From assembly GCA_018816665.1 (NCBI GenBank), contig JAHIVM010000167.1, positions 1 to 18,112 of the forward strand: a stretch of 18,112 bases of DNA, given 5' to 3'. The translations under genes and the position numbers were made by a program. How positions within the stretch are numbered: the first letter of the stretch is position 1; every line of letters starts with the position of its first letter. The notes under the pieces were generated by a model. It saw only the letters and a program-made list of their open reading frames with translations. It was not told the origin of the DNA and did not search any database. This DNA is from Candidatus Zixiibacteriota bacterium (GTDB taxonomy: Bacteria; Zixibacteria; MSB-5A5; GN15; FEB-12). This document shows, in pieces, positions 5,747 through 13,351 of the stretch.

Positions 5747-6881
5747 GCTTCCCCTCCCGCCGCAGCATCACGGAGGCAATGGCTTCGGCTTGCGGTGTCT
5801 CGACCATGGTGGTGGAGAGAGGTGAGTTGGATACCAGCGCCAGTTTGACACCGGTTTTGACGGCGGCCGCAATCACGGCGCCCCAGCAGTCTGTGAGATC
5901 GGTCATGGTGGCCACCAAATGGGTGGGCGCCAGGGATGCGGCGGCTTCAATCTGACGAACCAGGTCCCGGTAGCGGGTCAGGGACGACAGAATCATCAGG
6001 CGGTGGGTCGGTGCCACTCGCGCGATTTCCCCGGCCAGGACATCGGCCCGGCCCTTGTCGGCCGAGAGGGCGGCCGAGTCGATCAACACGACCTTCTCGT
6101 TATCAATGCTTTTTTTCACATCGTCATCGGTTGCGATGACGTCGACTCCGAGCAGTTCACCATAGCTTTCGATTTCATCACGCGCGGCGACTTTGTGCGA
6201 ATCCAGGGACATCAGCTTCACGGCGGTCGACCGGCGGGTTACCAGGTCACAGGCCAGTTTGCCAATGAACGTGGTTTTGCCGGTACCGGCCGGCCCCATC
6301 GCCAGCACGCGATCGCCGGCCGACGGCGTCACCGGATCGAGGGCCTCCGTGATGCGGGTCACCAGCGCGTTGTAAACGCCGTCTTCCGTGACCATCGTTT
6401 CGTCGGAGCTGCCGTCGAAACCGCCCAGCAGGCCGGTGATGAATTCGTCGGGCGTATCGCTGCTCCGCAAAGCTGTCACGACTCGTTCCATCACCCGGGT
6501 GTCCGGGCGAATACCGGTCGTGTGCAGGACCTGCAGGCTGAGCAGTCGATCCAGTTTGGCTTCCAATCCGTCGAGACGACTGTCGTTGATCAGAGCAGCG
6601 GTAGCCGCCGGGATCATCGGTTCCTCGATCACGTCCGGCGCCAGGCGCGATCCGGTTGTCGGCGCAGCGATCGGGGCCACCGCCGGCTTCCGATCGGCCA
6701 GCGCCACCGAGGACTGGCCCGTGGTCGGCTTATCGAGACAGGCGGTTACTTCCACCCGGGAGATACCGTCGTCACTCCGCACCTGGCGGGTCTTGAGGAC
6801 GACAGCGTCGCCGCCCATCTCGCGACGCACCTGTTTGAGGGCGGCCGACGAGGATTCTGCGACGAATGACTTAATGATCAT
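5739..6881 (-). CDS. flhF: FlhF, SRP-type GTPase homologue with degenerate nucleotide motifs
   Basis: 380 residues. The N-terminal B domain is typical (IKSFVAESSSAALKQVRREM, then GGDAVVLKTR). A variable linker follows, then the NG domain. G1 is intact at 196-204 (GPAGTGKTT). Other motifs deviate from SRP GTPases: the DTYR element is DSHK (227-230), G3 DTAGR is DSAAL (268-272), G4 TKxD is TMTD (325-328, no lysine), and the usual TNGQ..PEDI end reads SNSPLSTTMVETP. FlhF normally recruits flagellar assembly to the correct cell site and forms a GTP-dependent dimer. This copy may bind nucleotide poorly or with changed specificity. It overlaps flhA by 11 bases and flhG by 8 bases, so the three are probably translated together. 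Confidence 0.92.
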   Translation of the reverse strand: MIIKSFVAESSSAALKQVRREMGGDAVVLKTRQVRSDDGISRVEVTACLDKPTTGQSSVALADRKPAVAPIAAPTTGSRLAPDVIEEPMIPAATAALINDSRLDGLEAKLDRLLSLQVLHTTGIRPDTRVMERVVTALRSSDTPDEFITGLLGGFDGSSDETMVTEDGVYNALVTRITEALDPVTPSAGDRVLAMGPAGTGKTTFIGKLACDLVTRRSTAVKLMSLDSHKVAARDEIESYGELLGVDVIATDDDVKKSIDNEKVVLIDSAALSADKGRADVLAGEIARVAPTHRLMILSSLTRYRDLVRQIEAAASLAPTHLVATMTDLTDCWGAVIAAAVKTGVKLALVSNSPLSTTMVETPQAEAIASVMLRREGKHD

Positions 6882-8952
6882 TTTGCAACCTCACCATTCC
6901 GGTTGACACGATTTCGACATTGGAGAGAATTTCATTGTAGGACACCACCGCCAGATTCGGGTAGCTCGCCTCAACCAGTCGGCGGAGGGCCAGGCGGATG
7001 TTCGGGGAGCAGATGCACACGGCGGTCACACCGGCTGCCTGCATGCGCTCGGACTCGCGCCCGATCGATTTCAACACGGCATCGGTGATTGCGGGATCCA
7101 GGAGCATCATCAAACCCTGCTTGGTGCTCTGAACGGCATCGGCCATCTGCTGCTCCAGGGCCGGATCGACTGTGAATACGTTGACCCGCCCCGAATTGTC
7201 CTTGTAGAGCTCCGTGATTTGACGTTTGAGCGCCATGCGGGCGTATTCGGCGAGGACATCGGTGTCCTTCGTAATAGCTGAGTAATCCGCCACCGTCTCC
7301 AGAATCGTGGTCAGATCCCGCACCGGAATCCGTTCCTTCAGCAGCGCCTGCAACACCTTCTGCAGCGTGCCCAACGACACCACTTCGGGAATGACCGATT
7401 CCACCAGAGCCGGAACATCCTCTTTGAGGGTTTCGACGAGGTGCTGGATATCCTGACGAGTGACCATTTCGGCGGCAGCATCGCGCACCACTTCGGTCAG
7501 ATGGGTAGCCAGCACGGCGGTCGGCTCAACTACCGTGAAGCCCCGGGCCTCGGCAACATCCTTCAACGCCGGGATCACCCAGGTTGCGGAGAGACCAAAG
7601 GCCGGATCGACAGTATCAAAACCATCCAGCTTCTCTTCAACAAAACCGGGATTGATCGCCAGCAGATGGTCAAGCATCAGCTCGGCACCGGCTACCCTGA
7701 TCCCGCGGATTTTCACCTGGTATTCGTTCGGCTTCAACTGGACGTTGTCGCGGATACGGATGGGCGGTACGATAATGCCGAGTTCGGCTGCCAGTTGCTT
7801 GCGAATGGAACCGATTCGCTCCAGCAGGTCACCGCCCTGGTTGGCATCAACGGCCGGGATAAGACCGTAGCCGATCTCCAGCCCGATAGTATCAACTTTC
7901 AGCAGGTCCTCGGTGCGTTCCTCACGCTCAGCCGGTTTGGCAGCCGCAGCCGCTTTCTTCTCCTGCTGTTTCTCGGCAGCCAGCCGCTGCTGCGCCTGAC
8001 GGGTGGCATAGCCCACTCCGCCGACGGCCAGACCCAGCACGACAAACGTCAGGGTCGGCATCCCCGGTACCAGTCCGAACAGAATCAGAACGGCCGAGGT
8101 GATCATGATCGCGCGCGGCTGACGAGTAAGCTGTCTTGACAGATCGGTACCCATGTTGGATTCGGAGGCCGCCCGGGTGACAATCACACCGGAAGCAGTC
8201 GACACCAGCAGAGCCGGAATCTGGGTAACCAGACCGTCACCGATTGACAACAGGGAGTACGTTCTCAGGGCCTCGGACAGCGACATGCCGTTGATGGCGG
8301 CGCCGATAATGAAGCCGCCGATAATGTTGATCAGGGTGATCAGAATACCGGCGATAGCATCACCGCGTACGAACTTGGAGGCACCGTCCATAGCACCGTA
8401 GAAGTCGGCCTCGCGCGAAATCTTTTCACGGCGCACGCGAGCCTGATCCTCGTTGATAATACCGGCGTTGAGATCGGCATCAATGGCCATCTGCTTGCCG
8501 GGCATGGCGTCGAGAGTGAAGCGAGCGGCAACCTCAGAAATTCGGCCGGCGCCCTTGGTGATGACCACAAACTGAATGATCACCAGGATAACGAACACGA
8601 TGAAGCCGACGACGTAATTCCCCTGCACCACGAAGTTACCAAACGAGTTGATCACTTCACCGGCGTAGGCGTCGCCCAGAATCATCCGGGTCGAGGCCAC
8701 GTTCAGGGCCAGCCGCATCAGGGTGACAATCAGCAGCATACCGGGGAACACGGACAGATCAAGCGGCTCCTTGACATAGAGCGTGGTCAACAGCACCACC
8801 AGCGAGAAGGTGATATTAAAGGCCAGGGCAAAGTCGAGCAGGACGGACGGTATCGGAATCACCAGGACGGTGATAATGCCGATGACCACGATCGCCAGGG
8901 CGATGTCGGCGCGTGAACTCAGGCCGTTGAGTATGCTCTTGCTACCGGCCAT
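6871..8952 (-). CDS. flhA: Flagellar export gate protein FlhA
   Basis: 693 residues, normal length. The N-terminal half has about eight membrane helices (for example VVIGIITVLVIPIPSVLLDF). The family signature EVAARFTLDAMPGKQMAIDA is intact near residues 139-158, followed by the conserved cytoplasmic stretch with ISREADFYGAMDGASKFVRG. A charged linker (EKKAAAAAKPAEREERTED) joins the soluble C-terminal domain, which docks chaperone-substrate complexes in the type III export apparatus. It uses the proton gradient with FlhB, FliP, FliQ and FliR. The ATG lies 3 bases after flhB, and the end overlaps flhF. Nothing abnormal was seen. Confidence 0.98.
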   Translation of the reverse strand: MAGSKSILNGLSSRADIALAIVVIGIITVLVIPIPSVLLDFALAFNITFSLVVLLTTLYVKEPLDLSVFPGMLLIVTLMRLALNVASTRMILGDAYAGEVINSFGNFVVQGNYVVGFIVFVILVIIQFVVITKGAGRISEVAARFTLDAMPGKQMAIDADLNAGIINEDQARVRREKISREADFYGAMDGASKFVRGDAIAGILITLINIIGGFIIGAAINGMSLSEALRTYSLLSIGDGLVTQIPALLVSTASGVIVTRAASESNMGTDLSRQLTRQPRAIMITSAVLILFGLVPGMPTLTFVVLGLAVGGVGYATRQAQQRLAAEKQQEKKAAAAAKPAEREERTEDLLKVDTIGLEIGYGLIPAVDANQGGDLLERIGSIRKQLAAELGIIVPPIRIRDNVQLKPNEYQVKIRGIRVAGAELMLDHLLAINPGFVEEKLDGFDTVDPAFGLSATWVIPALKDVAEARGFTVVEPTAVLATHLTEVVRDAAAEMVTRQDIQHLVETLKEDVPALVESVIPEVVSLGTLQKVLQALLKERIPVRDLTTILETVADYSAITKDTDVLAEYARMALKRQITELYKDNSGRVNVFTVDPALEQQMADAVQSTKQGLMMLLDPAITDAVLKSIGRESERMQAAGVTAVCICSPNIRLALRRLVEASYPNLAVVSYNEILSNVEIVSTGMVRLQNDH

Positions 8953-8955
8953 GGC

Positions 8956-10026
8956 TTACCCGAATACCTTTCCCTTGAGGCGGTAGACGTGAGCCAGAAT
9001 CTCGGCCACGGCGCGATACAGTTTTTCGGGAACGAAGTCGCCGACATTACAAATTTTGAACAGCGAGCGGGCCAGCGGCTTGTCCTCGATAACCGGCACC
9101 CCGTGCTCGCGGGCGATTTCCTTGATTCTCTGGGCGATCAGACGTTCTCCCTTGGCGACCACTACAGGGGCGCCCATCTCGGAGGGATCGTACTTCAGTG
9201 CGACCGCAAGGTGAGTCGGGTTGGTCACCACCACGTCGGCGGTAGGTACCGCGTCCATCATCCGGCGCCGCGAGGTTTCCCGTTGAATCTGACGCACCCG
9301 CTGCTTTAACTGCGGGTTACCGTCGGTATCCTTGTATTCGTCCTTGATCTCCTGTTTGGACATCTTGATGGACTTTTCGAATTCGTACTTCTGGTAGGCG
9401 TAGTCCAGGACGGCAATGATGGCTATCACCACGCCGATTTTCAGCGCCACCATCATGGCCAGTTTGCCCATGGTGACGGCGAACTCGATGGTCGTCATGT
9501 CGGCCAGCGCAAAAAAGCCGTCGAACTCGGACCGGATAACCTTGTAGGCCACAAATCCCACCACCACCAGCTTGATCGTATCACGACACAGCTGTACGAG
9601 TGAGCGCATGGAGAACAGCTTCTTTACTCCCTCGACCACGTTGAGCTTTTCGAACTTGGGCTCAATCGCCTTCGTCGAGACTTTGAAGCCGACCTGCGCG
9701 ATGTTGACTATCAGGCCGATCACCAGCATGGTGATAAACACCGGGCTGACGATCGTGAAGAAGCGCACCAGGTTGTCGACGAAGAACTTGTGAAAGGTCG
9801 GCTGGCTCTGGGCCAGGTCCGGCGCGTGTGACAGCGTGTAGCGCATAAGATCCAGCGTGCGTTCGGCAATAAACGGTCCGAGCAGGAACAGAGACGTAAA
9901 ACCGAGCATGATTACGGCGGCCGCATTCAACTCCATTGATTTGGCGACTCTCCCCTCTTCGCGCGCCTTGTCACGGCGCCGGGGTGTCGCTTTCTCCGTT
10001 CTTTCCTGGAAACTGTCTTCAGCCAT
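8956..10026 (-). CDS. flhB: Flagellar export switch protein FlhB
   Basis: 356 residues, normal length. It starts with EDSFQERTEKATPRRRDKAREEG, the usual cytoplasmic lead, followed by four membrane helices and the conserved KMSKQEIKDEYKDTDGNP element. The autocleavage motif NPTH is at 269-272, the same position as in Salmonella FlhB. Cleavage between N and P allows the export apparatus to change from rod/hook to filament substrates. The C-terminal domain with PVIEDKPLARSLF is intact. The ATG is 9 bases after the fliR stop. An ordinary, complete gene. Confidence 0.98.
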   Translation of the reverse strand: MAEDSFQERTEKATPRRRDKAREEGRVAKSMELNAAAVIMLGFTSLFLLGPFIAERTLDLMRYTLSHAPDLAQSQPTFHKFFVDNLVRFFTIVSPVFITMLVIGLIVNIAQVGFKVSTKAIEPKFEKLNVVEGVKKLFSMRSLVQLCRDTIKLVVVGFVAYKVIRSEFDGFFALADMTTIEFAVTMGKLAMMVALKIGVVIAIIAVLDYAYQKYEFEKSIKMSKQEIKDEYKDTDGNPQLKQRVRQIQRETSRRRMMDAVPTADVVVTNPTHLAVALKYDPSEMGAPVVVAKGERLIAQRIKEIAREHGVPVIEDKPLARSLFKICNVGDFVPEKLYRAVAEILAHVYRLKGKVFG

Positions 10027-10035
10027 GACGCCTGC

Positions 10036-10824
10036 TTACACTTTACCCATTGAGGCCAGCAAACCGCCGGCGGCGTTGTTGATTAAGACCGTGGTCTTTT
10101 CGAGAACGTAGGAGAACACGGGCAGCGACATCGCCAGCACGGCGAATCCCACCGTGATCTTGATCGGGAAACCGGCCACGAAGATGTTCATCGTGGGCAT
10201 CATCTTGGCCACGGTGCCCAGCGCGACATCCGTCAGGAACAGCGTTATCATCACCGGGGCGGCGAACTTGAGCGCCAGCACAAACACATAGCCGGTGAAC
10301 TTCATCATCAACTCGGCCGTACTGCCGTCAACTTGCATGTATCCCGCCGGAATAACCTGGTAGCTGTCTGAGAAGGCGAGGATGACAAGGTGGTGGCCGT
10401 TGATGGCCATAAAGATCAGGGTGGCCAGGATTATCCAGAGTCGGCCGATGATGGCTACCTGGTCATTGGCATTCGGGTCAAAGGCCTGGGCAATAATCAA
10501 GCCCACCTGAAACCCGACCAGCGATCCGGCCGCCTCGGCCGCTTTGATCAGCAACGCAAAGAAAAACCCAATCAGGATACCTACCATCAACTCCCGGGCA
10601 ACCATACCCGCGAGTTCAACCGGCGACTCAGCCACCGGAATCTCCACCCCCTGCATCGCCGGCATAAGCACGATGGCGAACAATATCGCCAGCCCTACTT
10701 TGGCCGTTTTGGGGATTGATTGGTGGCCGATGACCGGGGAAAACAGGAGAAGCCCGGAAGCGCGCAGAATCAGCAGCAGGAAGAGCTCCAGCTTGGCCGA
10801 TCCGTAGTAAATAAAGTCGAACAA
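10036..10824 (-). CDS. fliR: Flagellar export gate protein FliR
   Basis: 262 residues and almost entirely hydrophobic, with about six membrane helices, as expected for FliR. Conserved parts include ILRASGLLLFSPVIGHQSIP near the start and VGFQVGLIIAQAFDPNANDQ in the middle. FliR forms the export gate core with FliP and FliQ. The start codon is TTG at 10824, fixed by a GAGGAGAAGG ribosome region just upstream and by the family's usual N-terminus; no in-frame ATG lies nearby. Unlike its neighbours it is separated from fliQ by 217 bases, so it may have its own promoter. Confidence 0.96.
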   Translation of the reverse strand: MFDFIYYGSAKLELFLLLILRASGLLLFSPVIGHQSIPKTAKVGLAILFAIVLMPAMQGVEIPVAESPVELAGMVARELMVGILIGFFFALLIKAAEAAGSLVGFQVGLIIAQAFDPNANDQVAIIGRLWIILATLIFMAINGHHLVILAFSDSYQVIPAGYMQVDGSTAELMMKFTGYVFVLALKFAAPVMITLFLTDVALGTVAKMMPTMNIFVAGFPIKITVGFAVLAMSLPVFSYVLEKTTVLINNAAGGLLASMGKV

Positions 10825-10870
10825 CGTTCCTTCTCCTCACACTTCGGGCTTATCGTCAGCTTTACCTATC

Positions 10871-10885
10871 TCAAGCCGTGTGCCA
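10871..10885 (-). promoter_or_regulatory. Sigma-54-like -24/-12 sequence upstream of fliR
   Basis: The minus strand reads TGGCACACGGCTTGA. The sigma-54 consensus is TGGCACG-N4-TTGC. The -24 half (TGGCAC) is perfect and the TTG of the -12 half is at exact spacing, but the conserved final C is A. The predicted start is about 35 bases before the fliR TTG. The missing C is a real weakness; a diverged or weak promoter, or chance, are both possible. Confidence 0.35.
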
Positions 10886-10968
10886 AAGTGAAACAGGCGG
10901 AGGATTATTCTTAAGACGTTGGGCGACAGCGTGTTAGCTTTGGCTCATATGGAGGAAATCTGATCCGG

Positions 10969-10997
10969 CCGGAATCGACCGGAAATTCTTACCGGAA
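10969..10997 (+). repeat. Three CCGGAA direct repeats
   Basis: CCGGAA occurs at 10969, 10979 and 10992, that is, 10 and 13 bases apart, about one DNA turn each. The first joins an 8-base palindrome CCGGCCGG at 10965-10972. Arrays phased like this can be operator sites. They lie about 85 bases or more upstream of the sigma-54-like element, where an activator could bind. Function is unproven. Confidence 0.4.
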
Positions 10998-11041
10998 CTG
11001 AGGGAAAATAGTTCACCCTGTTCAGCAGGTGCACACATAAG

Positions 11042-11311
11042 TCACCCGGCCAGGGTTGGGATGAGGGCGTACATGTGGCGGGTGAAGTCGGTCAACATGT
11101 TGATCATCCAGGGCAAAAACACCACCAGAGCCAGCGCCACGGCGAGGATTTTGGGGATAAACGTCAGGGTCATTTCGTTAATCTGAGTGACCGCCTGAAA
11201 AATGGAAATCACCAGACCGATGATCAATCCAAACGCCAACATGGGGCCGGCAACCATCAACGTCACCGTCAGCGCCTCGCGCCCTATAGACACTACCATT
11301 TGCGGAGTCAC
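11042..11311 (-). CDS. fliQ: Flagellar export gate protein FliQ
   Basis: 89 residues with two membrane helices (about 15-37 and 52-73), exactly as in FliQ. The typical core GLIISIFQA-like sequence appears as GLVISIFQAVTQINEMTLTFIPKI. Several FliQ copies surround FliP and FliR in the export gate. The start is GTG at 11311, with GGAGGAG upstream. It follows fliP by 16 bases. Confidence 0.97.
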   Translation of the reverse strand: MTPQMVVSIGREALTVTLMVAGPMLAFGLIIGLVISIFQAVTQINEMTLTFIPKILAVALALVVFLPWMINMLTDFTRHMYALIPTLAG

Positions 11312-11327
11312 AGTCTCTCTCCTCCAG

Positions 11328-12080
11328 CTACATGTGGAATGATTCCACCAGTGATTTGATCAGCACATACCAGCCGTCAACCAGCACGAACAACAGGATC
11401 TTGAACGGCAACGACACGATAATCGGCGGCAACATCATCATACCCATGGACATAAGCACCGAGGCCACCACCATGTCGATCACCAGAAAGGGGATGAACA
11501 CCACAAAAGCTATCTGGAAAGCCGTCCGTAATTCCGATATCACAAAACCGGGTATGAGCACGTGCAGCGGGATATCCTCGGCGCTGTCCGGCGCGTCGAT
11601 GCCCGAGATATCAACGAACAGAGCCAGATCCTGCTCACGGGTTTGCGCCAGCATGAACTTCCGGAAGGGCTCGGTGGTTTTGGCGAACGCCTCCTCCCCC
11701 GCAATCTCCTCGGCCAGGTAGGGTTTGATGCCCTCGTCGTAGGCCTGATTGACTACCGGCGTCATGATGAAAAACGTGAGAATCAGGGCCAGACCGATCA
11801 GGACCTGGTTCGGCGGGAGCTGCTGCGCCCCCATCGCATTCCTCAAGAACGACAGCACCACCGCAATGCGGATGAACGACGTCACCATGATCAGGAGCGA
11901 CGGCGCCAGACCCAGCACGGTCAGCAACAGGACGATTTGCAGCGTGGTGGAGAGGTCGGTGGGGCTGGACGTCTCTCCAACCTCAATCGAGACCTTGGGA
12001 ATGGACTGGGCAGAGGCATTCACCGCCGACAGGGCGATGGCTGCCGAAGTCGTTGCAAGCAGTCTGAGCAAATGTTTCAT
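11328..12080 (-). CDS. fliP: Flagellar export gate protein FliP
   Basis: 250 residues. A signal peptide (MKHLLRLLATTSAAIALSAVNASA) is followed by a short periplasmic part and four membrane helices. Conserved FliP sequence is clear: TSFIRIAVVLSFLR, then PPNQVLIGLALILTFFIM and VIDMVVASVLMSMGMMMLPP. FliP pentamers make the core of the export channel with one FliR and four FliQ in well-studied species. The ATG at 12080 has only a weak ribosome site. The 85-base gap to fliO holds a stable hairpin, which is unusual for this operon. Confidence 0.97.
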   Translation of the reverse strand: MKHLLRLLATTSAAIALSAVNASAQSIPKVSIEVGETSSPTDLSTTLQIVLLLTVLGLAPSLLIMVTSFIRIAVVLSFLRNAMGAQQLPPNQVLIGLALILTFFIMTPVVNQAYDEGIKPYLAEEIAGEEAFAKTTEPFRKFMLAQTREQDLALFVDISGIDAPDSAEDIPLHVLIPGFVISELRTAFQIAFVVFIPFLVIDMVVASVLMSMGMMMLPPIIVSLPFKILLFVLVDGWYVLIKSLVESFHM

Positions 12081-12130
12081 GTCCTATGTCTTTCAGCAAC
12101 AGGCGGCAATATCCATATCACGCGCCGTCC

Positions 12131-12153
12131 GACCGTCGAATCCTGCGACGGTC
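12131..12153 (-). promoter_or_regulatory. Strong hairpin in the fliO-fliP gap
   Basis: GACCGTCG and CGACGGTC form a perfect 8-bp stem around a 7-base loop, 13 bases after the fliO stop and about 50 bases before fliP. No T-run follows on the transcript, so it does not look like an intrinsic terminator. It could protect or separate messenger segments, or reduce transcription into fliP; this is inference. Confidence 0.5.
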
Positions 12154-12165
12154 CTATTTCTCTGG

Positions 12166-12750
12166 CTAGGCCTCGACAGCAGGTTGCCGTCGTTGCGGAC
12201 GCATCTCTCTGATTCGTCCTGCCGCAGAACTCAGTATCCTGCCGAAACTTTCACCGATCTCCGTGTTCGGCTGTTCCGCCAGTACTGCTTCTGTTTCTTC
12301 CGCGCTCAGTTCGGTCAGCATGGAAATCTGCGTATCCGTGACTCCCACTAACACCGACCGACCGGCCACACGGACCAGTGAAATACTTTTCTTCTGACCG
12401 ACATATGCCGTATCCAGAACCTCCAGCGCCGATGCCGATCCGCCCTTTGCTCCTCGACGGTTCATCAGACGTTTGAGGAAATACAAACCGAAGTACACAC
12501 AGAACAGAACCACGATAAGCGCACTGATCATCTTGATAATGCTGCCCAGCGGTGTCGGCTGGACAGTCTCCGCCGGCTGCTGCGCGACGTCTCCCCCGCC
12601 CTCAACCTGCGCTTCAGACGTCGTGAGCGAAGCCAGTGTCCGCTCGGCGCCTGCCGGTCGCACGTTGATCATAAACACGCCGATCAGGGCCAGGCCGAGC
12701 AGTAACGAAAGCCCAATCACCATGCGTCGCTGTGTTCTATTCTTCTGCAA
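12166..12750 (-). CDS. fliO: Flagellar export assembly protein FliO
   Basis: Up to 194 residues. The first hydrophobic segment (VIGLSLLLGLALIGVFMI) is a signal or anchor. A Glu/Gln-rich linker follows, then the FliO membrane helix (about 72-93) ending LKRLMNRR, and the cytoplasmic FliO domain with LEVLDTAYVGQKKSISLVRVAGRSVLVGVT. FliO helps FliP assemble into the gate. The assumed start is TTG at 12750, overlapping fliN by 14 bases. An ATG at 12723 is possible but would drop the basic KNRTQRR that should precede the first membrane segment, so I favour TTG. Confidence 0.9.
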   Translation of the reverse strand: MQKNRTQRRMVIGLSLLLGLALIGVFMINVRPAGAERTLASLTTSEAQVEGGGDVAQQPAETVQPTPLGSIIKMISALIVVLFCVYFGLYFLKRLMNRRGAKGGSASALEVLDTAYVGQKKSISLVRVAGRSVLVGVTDTQISMLTELSAEETEAVLAEQPNTEIGESFGRILSSAAGRIREMRPQRRQPAVEA

Positions 12751-13351
12751 GAGCCTTCAGCCTTTCTTCCGGTGTCATCAACTGCGTAATACGCAAACCG
12801 AAACTTTCATCGACCACCACCACTTCGCCCTTGGCCACGATCTTCTGATTGACCAGTAGATCCACCGGCTCACCGGCCAGTTTGTTCAGTTCCACGACCG
12901 AACCGGGACCAAGCGATAGAATGTCGGAAATGGTCATTTTGGTACGACCGAGTTCAATGGACACCGGCAGATCGACATCCATGAGGAGATCGATATTCCG
13001 GGTATCCGTTCCGCCGGTCGGCTGCTGCAGCTGCTGGAACTCCGCCCGGCTGACCTGGGAGGTCCCAAAGTTGATGTCGTCGGGCGAGGCCTTCTCATCG
13101 GTCTCCGGTAGATCTTCAAGCATCCGCAACATGGCCGCTTCAGCATCTTCCTCGGATTCATCATCCGGATTCACAGTTTTGAAATCCTCGGCGGCAGCCG
13201 CCAGATCGGCCATGCCTTCCATACCCTCGAGACCGGCCGCATCGGCATCGCCCGCGCTCGCATCAGCGACTTCCGGGCTTTCAGACGCCTGTACCTGATC
13301 CTCGGACTCCTGCTCCTGAGCCGGAACGTCCATGTCCTTCTCATCACTCAT
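12737..13351 (-). CDS. fliN: Flagellar motor switch protein FliN with long acidic N-terminus
   Basis: 204 residues. The C-terminal part (about 119-196) is a typical FliN/SpoA domain: NIDLLMDVDLPVSIELGRT, then ILSLGPGSVVELNKLAGEPVD and GEVVVVDESFGLRIT. It builds the lower C-ring with FliM and docks the FliH-FliI export ATPase. E. coli FliN has only about 137 residues. Here the first 118 are very acidic and partly disordered, with a helical patch EAAMLRMLEDLPE. There is no CheC phosphatase domain, so it is not a full FliY. The ATG overlaps fliM by 8 bases and has a GAGGAG site. Confidence 0.95.
   Translation of the reverse strand: MSDEKDMDVPAQEQESEDQVQASESPEVADASAGDADAAGLEGMEGMADLAAAAEDFKTVNPDDESEEDAEAAMLRMLEDLPETDEKASPDDINFGTSQVSRAEFQQLQQPTGGTDTRNIDLLMDVDLPVSIELGRTKMTISDILSLGPGSVVELNKLAGEPVDLLVNQKIVAKGEVVVVDESFGLRITQLMTPEERLKALAEE

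Larger units (their letters stand above)
10825..11041 (-). other. fliQ-fliR intergenic region, largest gap in the operon
   Basis: These 217 bases contain no convincing gene in either strand. They hold three CCGGAA repeats (10969-10997), a near-palindrome around CCGGCCGG (10965-10972) and a sigma-54-like sequence (10871-10885) shortly before fliR. No terminator with a T-run was seen. Every other junction in the window is under 100 bases, so this gap stands out and may be a regulatory break inside the operon. Confidence 0.6.

Noticed and set aside
5919..6869. Plus-strand reading frame of 316 codons
   Set aside because: Antisense to flhF, with no domain features; open only because of the GC-rich codon pattern on the other strand.
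10850..10857. GACGATAA before fliR as a sigma-28 -10 box
   Set aside because: No TAAA occurs about 15 bases upstream on the minus strand and the box has a mismatch, so it is not a credible promoter.
12131..12153. Intrinsic terminator after fliO
   Set aside because: The stem is good but no T-run follows it on the transcript, and fliP must be expressed with fliO. Reported as a hairpin only.
12737..13351. FliY (FliN fused to CheC) instead of FliN
   Set aside because: The N-terminal 118 residues are acidic and low-complexity with no CheC phosphatase motif.
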